Positions 37,620 to 47,862 of a DNA stretch of 64,000 nucleotides are shown one piece after another. The stretch's first letter is position 1, and every line of letters begins with the position of its first letter. The DNA is from Zychaea mexicana. Taxonomy: Eukaryota; Mucoromycota; Mucoromycetes; Mucorales; Lichtheimiaceae. The position numbers and the translations under genes were made by a program. The stretch covers positions 96,476 to 160,475 of the forward strand of contig NW_026516770.1 in the NCBI RefSeq assembly GCF_025766255.1, written 5' to 3'. The notes under the pieces are model-generated. The model ran no database searches. It was not told the origin of the DNA and saw nothing but the letters and a program-made list of their open reading frames with translations.

Positions 37620-39608
37620 ATGACGAGGTTATTGCATACCTCGTCGACTCCAATAGATCGGAGCGATCCTTTAAAGCAATTAAATTCAGACGTTCTTGAA
37701 CAGGTATTTTCTCAATTCACGCAAAGTGACATTATCGAATGCATGCTTGTGTGCCGCCTTTGGCGCGAACAAGCACTGACACTATCGTTCAAGCCATGGC
37801 AAGATCTCCAGCTGAATGGCAAAAAAGAACGACGACTTCCTCGAAGACCTCCTCCTTTCAGCAACTATATTCGCACCGTGCTCTTTGACTGCTATACAAA
37901 TACAATGTGGGACAATTACCGCTTCTATCGTCAACTACGTACCGTCATCGAGTCTTGGGGCTGTCAAAATATCAGTACGCTTGGTAAGTTCCTGCGTTTG
38001 CTGATTTTGTGTCACACGTGAGTTTTAAATGCAGTAGCAGTAGTGATACAGACAGAGTGAAGGAAAAAGAAAACGATATGTTGACTTACACATGTACATA
38101 CCATTAAATATCATCTAGTATTCACCAGATGTCATTCTGGTGTTGAACAGCACTTTATCAATCTGTTGAAGAAACTGACAAACAGTCTGCGCGTGCTTAT
38201 TTTCGACGAGCAGCCATCTAACCTACCATTTCTCGCTATTCTTGCGGCATGTCCCAATTTACGAACCCTCCATTTCCAGCTGCAGTTTGAATATCACTAC
38301 AGCATGTATGTTGAAGACCCAATATCTGCACCACTACTAGCAAAAGAAGAAAAGAAGAACACAACTATCACGTTTGACAATTTGACATGCATGTCTCTGG
38401 ATTACGTATTGAATACAAACCAGATCAACAACATCCTGCGACGGTGTCCGAATTTACGCTGCGTGCGGTATGGCAGCAACACGATCTGTAGGTGGCAATT
38501 CACGGATCTGAGCAGTATAATAAAACATTGTCCGCGTGTAGAATACATTGAGTGTAACCGCTTGGACAAGGGCGACGACCGTATAGACGACAATCTCAAT
38601 GGCACATTCTACACAGAGCAGTCATCAAAATGGAAGCAATATAAAGACAAGGATAATTCATGGTTCTTACGACGTGCGTTATCGGGCAAGCATGATGGTT
38701 TACGTGTATTCAAATACGTTGGAACGAAGTCTAGGTTAGACGATTTTGGGGACATTGTCAACGTGTTAAAATACAGTCAGGACTCGCTCGAGACTTTGCA
38801 ATTGGCAAATTGTCAATTAGAAGCTCTTCTTAGCAAAGGCAGTCGCAACAACATCCAGATGCGCAACCTTCGAAAATTGGTCATTGGAAACGATATCTGT
38901 ACTTCCACGAGCGAGCTATGTGCATTCATTAGCCACTGTACTATGCTGACACACATTCAACTTGACGCAACTTTGGAAGTTCTGACCGCTCCGGCGTTCG
39001 TAAGGGTCTTGAAACGACTACCAGCACTGACAACACTCGGATTTCGATTACCTTATGAATCCTTCTGGTCGCAACAAATTCGTCAAGATCGAATCACAAC
39101 ATCTCTGCTGCAAGCACTGGGATCTCACTTTTCTGGCAACAACGATGATAGCTGTTGTTCTATTGCAAATTTGACTTTTGGCACCGCTACACAAGGATTT
39201 CCGATATCCAATGCTATTTTGGACGCCATCAGCTCGTTTGGTGTTCTGCGCTCCATTGAACTCCACAACAACGGTGAATACTTGTCCGAGTCGCAAAGTC
39301 TTGACAAATTTACAGATATGCTTTTAAAGAAAAACACGTTACTCCAACGCATGTGGTTAAGAAACTTTGCCTTGTCAATCTATGCTTTTGTCTATCTCGG
39401 TCGTTTGGTTACATTGCAGGAACTACGCTTGACACAATGCTCTACAATATACCAAAAAGCTCTAGAAATGCTTATCAAGCACAAGGTACTAGAAAGGTGC
39501 TATTCGCTCAAGATTTTGACAGTAGAGGGCCATCCAACGCATATTTGGAGATATCAAAAGAAGTGCTTTAATTACTTGAAAAGCAATGGCTATTACAGAA
39601 AGGGGTGA
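37620..39608 (+). CDS. F-box/leucine-rich-repeat protein
   Basis: Two exons, 37620-37983 and 38119-39608, 617 aa. The intron has donor G|GTAAGT and acceptor CTAG. The N-terminal F-box is LNSDVLEQVFSQFTQSDIIE followed by CMLVCRLWREQAL (about residues 20-55), the Skp1-binding motif of SCF ubiquitin ligases. The rest is an irregular LRR solenoid, visible as repeated L-x-x-L-x-x-C/N units: LTNSLRVLIFDEQP, ACPNLRTLHFQLQFEYH, RRCPNLRCVRYGSNTICR, KHCPRVEYIECNRLDKG, SLETLQLANCQLEALL, MRNLRKLVIGND, LTHIQLDATLEVLTAPAF, LVTLQELRLTQCSTIYQ. Such proteins select substrates for ubiquitination; the target cannot be inferred. This type of F-box/LRR protein is abundant and fast-evolving in Mucoromycota (general knowledge). 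Confidence 0.9.
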
Positions 39609-40497
39609 CGAAGAAGGTGGCAGCAACATGTATGGTGTGCAACATGTTTTTGTGCTCAAATAACTCTTTTTTATCCATCATTGATAGTGCTTTGTATCAG
39701 CATCCCAAATAAAAACCGATACCAATATCTTTGCTAACCCAAAACCTTCAGAATTTATGTATTACGTTAAAACGTCTACACATCATCTTTATACCATAGA
39801 GACAATTGACTGCATGCATATCATATACATTCTTGCTTCTTGTACATAGTCAAGAAGGATCGTATCACTGTTTTCTCTTCTGTGTAGAATTGTCGCTACC
39901 ACTCAATTCCACTCTACCTCATCAACAGCCTCCAAGGAATCTTGTATGTCAAATTGGGCAAGGACAGCATCATCTTTAAGTTCTTGCTACTGAATATACG
40001 TCACTTACACAATCCCTCTAGGGCTGCAGATGCTCACTTGATATTTGCATTGATCCGTATGCTTTAAGTATTAAGCGCACTGCTTGCTCCTGTTCATGTC
40101 TGTGGTAACGTGGAGTTTGGTCGTCATGAGATACGAAATGGATGGTATAACAAGAGTTCCAAGTCTCGCCTATGCTCAAACGTATACGGTATCTATGATC
40201 ATGCTCGTGCATATTGTAAAGACTTGCAATATTTTTTGCCCTAGTGTATACTGTGAAAGGAAAGGGCGTGATTAATTGAATATTGGATATTAGCTTGTAC
40301 GCTTGTTAGATGAAAACATGCCTTATTGATACAATCACTCTTTAAACAGACGGCATGCTATTATATAGCAACGCCTCAGCGTAGCCTTTCTCTCATCTCT
40401 TCGTCTGTGCTCAGCATTTTTGCGGGTTATAATGCAGCAATCCGAGAATTCCATATAAAAAGCACAGCCATAGTATTTTTCCTCTTTCTACGCTATT
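39609..40497. other. Intergenic region with a possible short minus-strand gene
   Basis: A minus-strand open segment ending at 39903-39905 reads ELKDDAVLAQFDIQDSLEAV followed by DEVEWN and a stop, a composition unlike random sequence. An upstream open segment (about 40033-40135) reads QTPRYHRHEQEQAVRLILKA. The splice joining them is unclear: GTGAGC donor, and acceptors CAG, TAG and AAG lie in a row; only the AAG keeps the frame. Listed as unresolved. The promoter of the SPRY gene, with TATAAAA at 40454-40460, is at the right end. Confidence 0.3.
40454..40460 (+). promoter_or_regulatory. TATA box of the SPRY gene
   Basis: TATAAAA 38-44 bp upstream of the ATG at 40498, which implies a very short 5' UTR. 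Confidence 0.5.
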
Positions 40498-41497
40498 ATG
40501 CCGGAATTTGTCGAAGAAGAACCACCGAGCTACCAGCACGCTTTCCAAGCTGGTCTCGATGAAGATTCCGTTGTTCACGAATTTGGCCGGTTCAAGGACA
40601 CCAGTCTCGATTCATTCGAAAGAGGCGAACTATTTGTACAAGCATTCCGATCCCAGATCAATGGAGCTGTTCCTCCAGAATTAGTGGAACAAGTGCGCCA
40701 ACATGGGCTTCAATCTGTACAGCGACTGGATCAAACGACACACAGTAACTCATTATTTAAGCACCCTTTGGCTACTGCAAACCAGCCGCCGTTTCATATT
40801 ACTACCATGTCCGGTGATGATAGTCTTACTCCTATTGTCGAGTTTTGGCCACGGCTGCGTAACCGTGGTAATGATATGGATTGGGATATCACGTTACAAG
40901 CGACGCATCCATACCTTGTATCCTATGGGGAAGGTGATGATAAAGTACACTCGCTGCATTATTTCGAAATCACAGTGCAAGAGGCCAAATCCGATGTGGT
41001 CTTGTCAATAGGATTGTCGACAAAACCATATCCTCTATTTCGAATGCCAGGTTGGAACAACCACTCGATCGGATATCATAGGTAGATGATGATAGAAAGG
41101 AATTCTTATTCATTATAATGTACCTGCTGTAAAGAAAAAGGAACACATGAAGAGGGGAAGGGAAAGGCGAAGCTAAATAACATATACAATGCATAGTGAC
41201 GATGGAAGAAAGTTTATCGACGACGCCTCAGGAGGTCAAGATTACGGACCGAGCTGGAAAAAAGGCGATACTGTCGGGTGTGGCTACTCTCCCACGGAAG
41301 GCAATGTGTTCTTCACGAAGAACGGACAGATGCTAGGCATTGCGTATTCCAGCATATCCCCGCTAAACTACTATGCTAGTCTGGCAGCAGATGGCCATGC
41401 CAAGGTTAATGTCAACTTTGGTACACGACCTTTCCTCTATTACCCACCACCTCCTCCTCCCTCTTCTTCTTTTTCGTATCCTCCTCCTCCACTGTAG
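40498..41497 (+). CDS. SPRY-domain protein with N-terminal PPxY motif
   Basis: Two exons, 40498-41081 and 41197-41497, 294 aa. The N-terminus has EEPPSYQHAF at residues 7-16. PPSY is a canonical PY motif for WW domains of Nedd4/Rsp5 ubiquitin ligases. The SPRY domain starts near residue 110 (PIVEFWPRLRNRGNDMDWDI), continues with YFEITVQEAKSDVVLSIGLS and MPGWNNHSIGYHSDDGRKFI, and ends with GPSWKKGDTVGCGYSP, GNVFFTKNGQMLGIAYSSIS and AKVNVNFGTRPF, the classic SPRY core. The tail is Pro-rich (YPPPPPPSSS). The combination recalls the yeast Rsp5 adaptors Ssh4 and Ear1 (SPRY plus PY motifs), but no membrane segment is visible here and the PY motif is N-terminal. A soluble Rsp5 adaptor is my inference. 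Its stop is 78 bp from that of the convergent endosulfine gene. Confidence 0.9.
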
Positions 41498-41575
41498 TAC
41501 TGTATTGATTGAAAAAAAAGAATAAAAAACAAACAATGCATATAGAAAGGAAAACACACAACATTCTTTTTTATT

Positions 41576-42125
41576 TTATTGCTGCTGAGCGATCGTGGTG
41601 GTATCTGGTTTGGGGGTCAAAGTCGGTTTGTTGGATTCCTCCGTTGTCGTGGCACCACCAGCAGCAGTATCGGGAACAAGTGGGCTCTCCTTGACAGGGC
41701 TTGAGCTGGAGCTTGAGTTTGGGTTCGAATGAGGAATCGTGTCTGGCGATGGATGTTCTGATCCGATCGCTACTTCGGGCTCCTTGCCCGCCTTTGACAA
41801 TGCATAGTCACCGGAGTCAAAGTACTTGCGCTCCTACAAATGTCAAGGAAAAGCTATTGTGAACTGGCAGCTCTTCATTAGCTTAAATAAATGAGATTGG
41901 GAAAAAACAAACCTTTAATTTATGGCCCAAGAGATCCTTGCGATCAGGAAGCTTGCCATACATTCGAAACAGTTTCCGCTCTTCCTCATTGAGTTGCTAT
42001 ATGCAGAAAAGTTGAACCAGTCAGCGGGCTCTGCTTCCTCAAACCTTGCAATCCCCTTTTGTTTTTCCAAACGACAAAAGAATGCTCACACTTAAATCAA
42101 TCTTGTTTGCTTTTGCAGGATGCAT
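41576..42125 (-). CDS. IGO1: Endosulfine/ARPP19 family PP2A inhibitor (Igo1-like)
   Basis: Three exons on the minus strand: about 42090-42125, 41914-41996 and 41576-41834, roughly 120 aa. Start MHPAKANKIDLS at 42125. The second exon, QLNEEERKLFRMYGKLPDRK followed by DLLGHKLK, matches the helical part before the key motif. The third begins ERKYFDSGDYALSKAGK. FDSGDY (41804-41821) is the invariant site of ENSA/ARPP19/Igo1: its Ser is phosphorylated by Greatwall/Rim15, which turns the protein into an inhibitor of PP2A-B55. The tail is low-complexity (SNPNSSSSSSPVKESPLVP, poly-Thr). In yeast, Igo1 acts downstream of TORC1/PKA-Rim15 at entry into quiescence; whether that holds here is inference. 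It is divergent from phosphoketolase with 303 bp between start codons. The exon 1 donor is S|GTGAGC. Confidence 0.93.
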
Positions 42126-42327
42126 AATTTGTTGTTGTTTTTTCTTGCGAAGCTAAATGGGCACTACTGGAAAAAGAGAGAAGGGTGCAACACCAACTTT
42201 TTCGTCTCACAGTCCAAAGAGTATGGTGCGTGCGGGTGGCACGCAACTCCGCTGGTTGTGCTGTCTCGATGCGTGCGTATTGATTGCGTTGATTGTCATC
42301 CACCACATAAACCCTTGCACATCACTT

Positions 42328-42335
42328 TGACGTCA
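42328..42335. promoter_or_regulatory. CRE-type palindrome in the IGO1/XFP divergent promoter
   Basis: A perfect TGACGTCA, the ATF/CREB bZIP site, 12 bp upstream of the phosphoketolase TATA box (TATATAAA, 42347-42354) and about 200 bp upstream of the endosulfine start. Position and perfection suggest function; no data beyond sequence. Confidence 0.55.
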
Positions 42336-42346
42336 ATACTAGCTCT

Positions 42347-42354
42347 TATATAAA
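42347..42354 (+). promoter_or_regulatory. TATA box of the phosphoketolase gene
   Basis: TATATAAA 75 bp upstream of ATG 42429, the same spacing as in the OYE gene. Confidence 0.55.
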
Positions 42355-42428
42355 AAAGATGTTCAATTCGACTGCTTTCTCTGTTTTACTTTTTCCTTGA
42401 ATCATTAATTAAGAATAAAGAAAATACC

Positions 42429-45400
42429 ATGTCTACTGATTCTGCTACTACCACCTCTTTTACTACTTCAGGCGTTCAGTTGGATGTGAACAAAGTCAGT
42501 GACAGCGATCTCGCACCTTATGTTACGCTGCAGCGTGCAGCCAATTATCTGGCGGGAGCCATGATTTTCCTAAAGTCAAACGTGCTACTCGAAAATCCGC
42601 TAAAACCGGACGATATAAAGCCAAGACTCTTAGGCCATTGGGGTACTTGCCCGGGCATTAACTTGACCTATGCACACTGCACGCGCCTTATCAAGCAACA
42701 CAATCTCAACATGTTGTTCGTGACCGGACCAGGCCATGGCGCCCCTGCCAACCTTGCCAACCTCTTTCTCGAACGTTCCATCACAAAGTATTATCCAAAA
42801 TACTCGTACGATCGGGAAGGTCTCGAGCGTTTGATCCGCGGCTTTTCTTGGCCGTCTGGTTTCCCAAGGTAAAGAATAATTAGCATCGTACTTCATGATA
42901 GGTTCTCAAAGAAGAATGTGGCCACTTAAACTACAAACTGTGCTATTTTTCTTATAGCCATACTAACTCTGAAGTGCCGGGCCAAATCCATGAAGGAGGC
43001 GAGTTGGGATATGCACTCGCTGTAAGTTTTGGTGCTGTACTCGATAATCCTGATTTAATTGTCACTTGCATAATAGGAGGTGAGTGGCGACGTTTCACAA
43101 CAGCTCTTCTTATCGTTTTCGACAAAGTTTGAACATGATTCTACGTTATAAATTTAGACGGCGAAGCCGAAACTGGACCCACAGCAACTGCATGGCATGC
43201 ATTCAAGTACTTGGATCCAGCAAAGTCAGGCGCTGTGCTGCCCGTGCTTCATTTAAACGGTTTCAAAATTGCTAATCGTACCATTTACGGATGTATGAGG
43301 TGAGCTCATATTTTGTCGTGGAATCCCCTTTAAATTTTTGCTGCAAAACAAATCTAACACAGCATATTGGCTGCTATAGTGACGACGAATTGATTGCTCT
43401 ATTCAGTGGCTATGGTTATCAAGTACGCATCGTTACTGACAACATGGATACGTTGCAACGTGACATGGCCGTATCCCTAGGTTGGGCGGTGCAAGAAATC
43501 CAAGCGATTCAAAAAGCAGCGCGGTCGGGCAACAAGCCGATATACAAACCCCGTTGGCCCATTGTCATCCTGCGCTCACCCAAAGGTTGGACTGGACCTA
43601 AAGAAGCCCATGGCAAGCCTATTGAAGGCACCTTCCATGCTCACCAAGTACCCCTGCCCAAAGCCAAAAAGGATGATGAAGAACTCAAGCTGTTGGAATC
43701 GTGGTTGTTGGAATATCATCCAGACAAGCTGTTTGACAAAAAGCATGGCTACGCACCCGTAAAAGAAATCCAGGACTGTTTTCCTGACGACGAGGCATTG
43801 CGGATGGGTATGCGCATCGAGACCCATGAAGGGTCCTACAAGAAATTGGATACCCCTCGTTGGGAAGACTATTGTATCGACAAGGATGAAGACACATCGT
43901 CTATGGACGCAACAGGTGGATATCTCGCCGAAGTGATCAAGCGTAATCATAGCACGTTCAGGATCTTCTCGCCTGACGAATTGACATCCAACAAATTGAC
44001 GCGTGTACTTGACGCCACAAATCGGACGATGGAGGTAATATACACGTAAAGCTCTCTGTCGCATTCATGATAAGCTGATATATCAATATACTTTCCAGTG
44101 GGATAAGGATCTCTTCACCAAAGGCGGTCGGATCATCGAGGTTCTTTCAGAGCACACTTGTCAGGGTCTCCTGCAAGGCTACACATTAACTGGAAGAACA
44201 GGTTTATTCCCAAGCTACGAAGCGTAAGTAGCATTCGTACTTTTCTTTTTAACAGTAATAGAGAGACTATGCTCATTTTCAATCAAATACAAAAGGTTCC
44301 TTGGTATCATAACGACTATGCTGATCCAGTATGCCAAGTTTTTGAAACTGGGAGAAGAAACGCTATGGCGAAGACCAGTGCCATCCATCAATTACATCGA
44401 GGTAAAAAAGGCGATTTCTTCTACTTGCGTATCAAGATGAGAAGGAAGAAACAAACTCACATGCTCGCTTTGAATCTTGTAGAGTAGCACATTATGGCGA
44501 CAAGAGCATAATGGGTTCAGTCACCAAAATCCAGCCTTTTTGAATAACCTGATGAATTTGAAATCAAATATGATCCGCATCTATCTCCCACCTGACGCCA
44601 ACTGCATGGTCTCAACGATCGACCACTGTTTAAGATCTACCAACTATATCAATCTTGTTATTAGCGCCAAGAACCCCACCCCGCTTTGGATCACTTCGGC
44701 CGAAAAAGCCGCCGAACACTGTCGAGCCGGTATATCCGTATGGTGCGAGTACAGCACAGATGGCGGTAAAGAGCCAGACGTTGTGATTGCCGGATGTGGT
44801 GTCGAGACAACATTCGAGGCCGTTGCAGCTGCAGCTTTACTTCACAAAGATTGTCCCGATCTACGTGTGCGTCTAGTCAATGTCACAGATCTGATGGTGC
44901 TTGGTCAGACCCATTCACATAGATTGTCCCAAGACGAATTCGAGGCTATTTTCACACCGGATAAGCCTGTTGTTTTCAATTTCCATGGATATCCTTCGGC
45001 CATCCACAGTCTTGCTTATGATCGTGTCAGTGGCAGACGCATGTCTGTGGTGCGTATATATATTCCTTTGGGGTTGAATGTTATACTACTATGTATACAG
45101 AATCAGAAAAGTGTGTGTGATAATAGTTTTTACTTATGGATAATGTCTATCAATAGCATGGATACAACGAGGAGGGAACCACCACTACTCCTTTCCGAAT
45201 GCTTACGGCGAATGGTAAGATCTGTCACAGATTCGCTGCTGCTTCATGATAGAACGAAGGAAGAAATCTTTATAAGCTTACTAAAACTTTGTAATGGTTT
45301 TGGCGTTTTCCACGCAAAAACAGGATGCTCGAGGTATGATCTTGCTATTGACGCATTACATAAAGTTCAGCCCAACCATCCTACGGTCAACATCAAGGCC

Positions 45401-45505
45401 CGTACATTAATTTCGAATTATCAGCATGCGATCCGTCAGCATGAAAAGTACATTGAAGAATACGGGACAGATCCAGAAGAGTTATCTCAAAAACCTCGTT
45501 TTTAA
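42429..45505 (+). CDS. XFP: Xylulose-5-phosphate/fructose-6-phosphate phosphoketolase
   Basis: Nine exons: 42429-42868, 42958-43079, 43158-43299, 43380-44034, 44099-44223, 44296-44401, 44483-45049, 45157-45214 and 45324-45505. All phases agree and give 798 aa, the family length. The thiamine-diphosphate enzyme cleaves xylulose-5-P or fructose-6-P with phosphate to acetyl-phosphate plus a triose or tetrose phosphate. Motifs: [60 protein letters not shown], the TPP site [108 protein letters not shown] and [20 protein letters not shown]. No targeting signal, so cytosolic. Usually paired with acetate kinase, giving a carbon-saving bypass of glycolysis. Fungal XFPs are widely thought to descend from bacterial genes, but the many spliceosomal introns show long residence. 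Confidence 0.97.
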
Positions 45506-45689
45506 GCTGCGGATTGGTATTCTACATTCGAGATCAGCATATTCTTTCAACTCTAAAAAATAAAAAACTATGGATGTCAATTTTGATGGGATGAATAGAT
45601 AATTATTTGAGAGGTTGATTCTGGCGATATAATGTATGCAATTTTCACTCATGCTCACCAAGCGAACGGTAACTGCCAGAATGATTTTC

Positions 45690-47190
45690 GCCTGGGTTGA
45701 ACGACTAGCCCTCTCGTTCGCTCGGTGAAGAAACGCTTAGCAGAACCTAAAACAGCAAGACCGCAAAATATTCCGGACGAGGCTCGAGGTTTATTTCCCT
45801 TTATAAGTGCAATGTTCCGTCCTGGGAAGATAGAACTGGCAGTTTATGCGGTGACCTGGAAAATCGAAATGCCATCATAGATATGATGCGAATGCATTAT
45901 TATTGGCACCCGAAACGAGCAGCAGTTGTATTTTCGCGCTGTGGAAGAAATGTACACTTGTGCGTGGATATCGCCTTGCCTGATGCTTGGGTGTATCTTT
46001 ATAGGAGATGGTAAGCTCCTGAATGGTGGGTTAGATGGGCACGAAGCAGCATTCCCGAAAGCTATCCCGTTGGCAAAAACCACGATGATGATCGAAGCTC
46101 AATGGAGGGTTTTTAAGAGAGAATTCCTTATCAATACGCGCAGACCGCGATTGGATATGCTTGTGTGGATTATCCTTGAGAGGCAGGCACCCATCGTACA
46201 CAACAATTTTTCTTTGAAAATTGTCAATCGTCGCGAGACATTGGATTGGGAAGCTGCATTCGCACGTGAATGGCGCAAGCTAAAAGATCGTAGTGGGCAA
46301 CAACGGCAAAATGTGGACACACACCACCATGTATCGCTGGACCGCTGGACTTGTGGTTGTCCGTCCTTTGCTGCTAGTCGGTTTATGCTTTGCAAACATT
46401 TGATCAGTCGTTATCACCGCGCCAATCCCTGTCTCTCAAGCCCGTTTGCAGCACACGAGTATTACATTCATTATAGTTCTTTACCGCCTTTTGTACAAAT
46501 AGAAGAAGTAAATTTATTTTTTTAATCTGCCACCAAATGAGAGACAAATATCGTATTTAGCTATTTGTAGCCTCGTTATTATCTTATGGTTCAGTGGAAA
46601 TTCCTGACGCTATCCTTCCACCACCATCACATCCGCCATCAGCATCAGTGCCAGCACCTACTACTACGTCTTCTGTGCCAGCTATGCAATCAACTGTTTC
46701 TCCGTCTTCTCTTGTACGTACTTCGCCAGTTAGACGTGACAATACAGAGCACAACACACGCTTGGCAACTCTTCGTCCTACCTCGTCTGATGTAGTCAGT
46801 TCTTCTGACTCAGAAGATGAACCTTTATTGAATCCACGTCGACTGCGCCAACCGCAACAACAACAGCAATCGCAACCACAACCACAACTACAACCACCCC
46901 TGCCTGAGGAAGACGACCATGATTGGGCGAGCCAGCGTGATGCGGAGCAAGGGATTGCCGATACTCTTCATGAGTTGAATGCAGGAATCAATAATTATCG
47001 TACGATCCTTAGAAGACGACAGCGCGAGGTAGTCGACCGCAAACGCACTCGTACCGATAGAATCGACAAATATTTGACAGTAGTCGGCCGGTATCGAGCA
47101 GACGAACAAGACAAAGAACGTGGCGTGACGACCACCCATTCACTCGCTATCTCTAGATTCCATTATAGTTTCCATTTATCTCGACCTTAG
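45690..47190 (+). pseudogene. Decayed Mutator-like (MULE) transposase with SWIM zinc finger
   Basis: Fragments in several frames line up, in order, with fungal MULE transposases. They are RSVKKRLAEPKTARPQNIPD and GLFPFISAMFRPGKIE (about 45714-45845), then in another frame NAIIDMMRMHYYWHPKRAAV and AWVYLYRRW, then APEWWVRWARSSIPE. In the third frame come IPLAKTTMMIEAQWRVFKRE and RRPRLDMLVWIILERQ (46060-46180), and the SWIM finger WTCGCPSFAASRFMLCKHLI (about 46350-46410) with its C-x-C...C-x-H ligands. An in-frame TAA at 46012-46014 replaces the Tyr codon expected after RRW; frameshifts occur near 45845 and 46050 and again after 46500. The C-terminal part (46594-47190) is Gln/Pro-rich and ends with a basic helix (YRTILRRRQREVVDRKRTRT). 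GATG|GTAAGC at 46011 looks like a donor, but the sequence beyond it still matches the family, so I prefer decay. No terminal inverted repeats found by eye. Confidence 0.65.
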
Positions 47191-47273
47191 ATTTCTCTTT
47201 TATTATTCATCCATCTATCTCAACATATTTACATAGCTTACTAAATTTCTCTACCTTGATCACAAGATCAAAA

Positions 47274-47397
47274 GTGCTTATATCAGGAGTTGCACATGTC
47301 ATGTTACGAAATTAGACAGATACAGAGAAGATATCAGCATGGACACTGCAAGAGATTGATGCTAACTGTCCAGGGATGGAAGGCTCCATGAAAAAAA
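47274..47397 (+). pseudogene. U6 snRNA-like relic (probable pseudogene)
   Basis: Collinear similarity to U6 snRNA. A 5' stem-like GTGCTT...TGCACAT (47274-47298) is followed by AAATTAG, then GATACAGAGAAGAT (47319-47332) containing the ACAGAGA box (47322-47328), then CAGCATGG with the catalytic AGC triad (47336-47338), CTGC and AAG. It ends with GGCTCCATG and AAAAAAA. U6 normally reads ATACAGAGAAGATTAGCATGG at this point; here two extra bases separate the box from the AGC triad, and the 3' stem-loop is not preserved. The A-run at the end may be a retrocopy tail. I infer a dead copy. Confidence 0.45.
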
Positions 47398-47862
47398 CAA
47401 CATTTTATACATGATGCAGATAAAGAAGTTGAGATAATATAACAGAAAAGGCTACAGTACATAGCGTGCTATTTTATATAGTGTGCGTGCGGACATAGTA
47501 ATAGTAATTTCATAGTTATTTATCAATCAGAGCTTGATTAGCATTGTATTCTGAAAAACGGATTTTGGTTCGGTTACATGATTAACCGACCGGAGAAATT
47601 AATTTCCGAAATCGGGTTTCCGCGATTTTTTTGAAACGGCTTGGTAGGCGCGTGATCGATATATTAAGTGGCAAATTCATGAGAGTTGGAAATTCGTGTA
47701 ACACCAAAATGTGCATGGATAAAGGAATGTCCGCGGAGTGAGTTTTTCCTGGTATACGTTAACTTTCACGAACGAAAAAAAGGGAACTTAATGTTTGAAA
47801 TTTGAGGGGTGTTCATTGTATTCATTTCATAACGCCTCCTAATTTTAAAAAACTACAGTGAG

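Noticed and set aside
46005..46060. Intron at 46011 rescuing the transposase frame
   Set aside because: The donor looks good, but the sequence inside (APEWWVRWARSSIPE) still matches the transposase family, so removing it would delete conserved protein.
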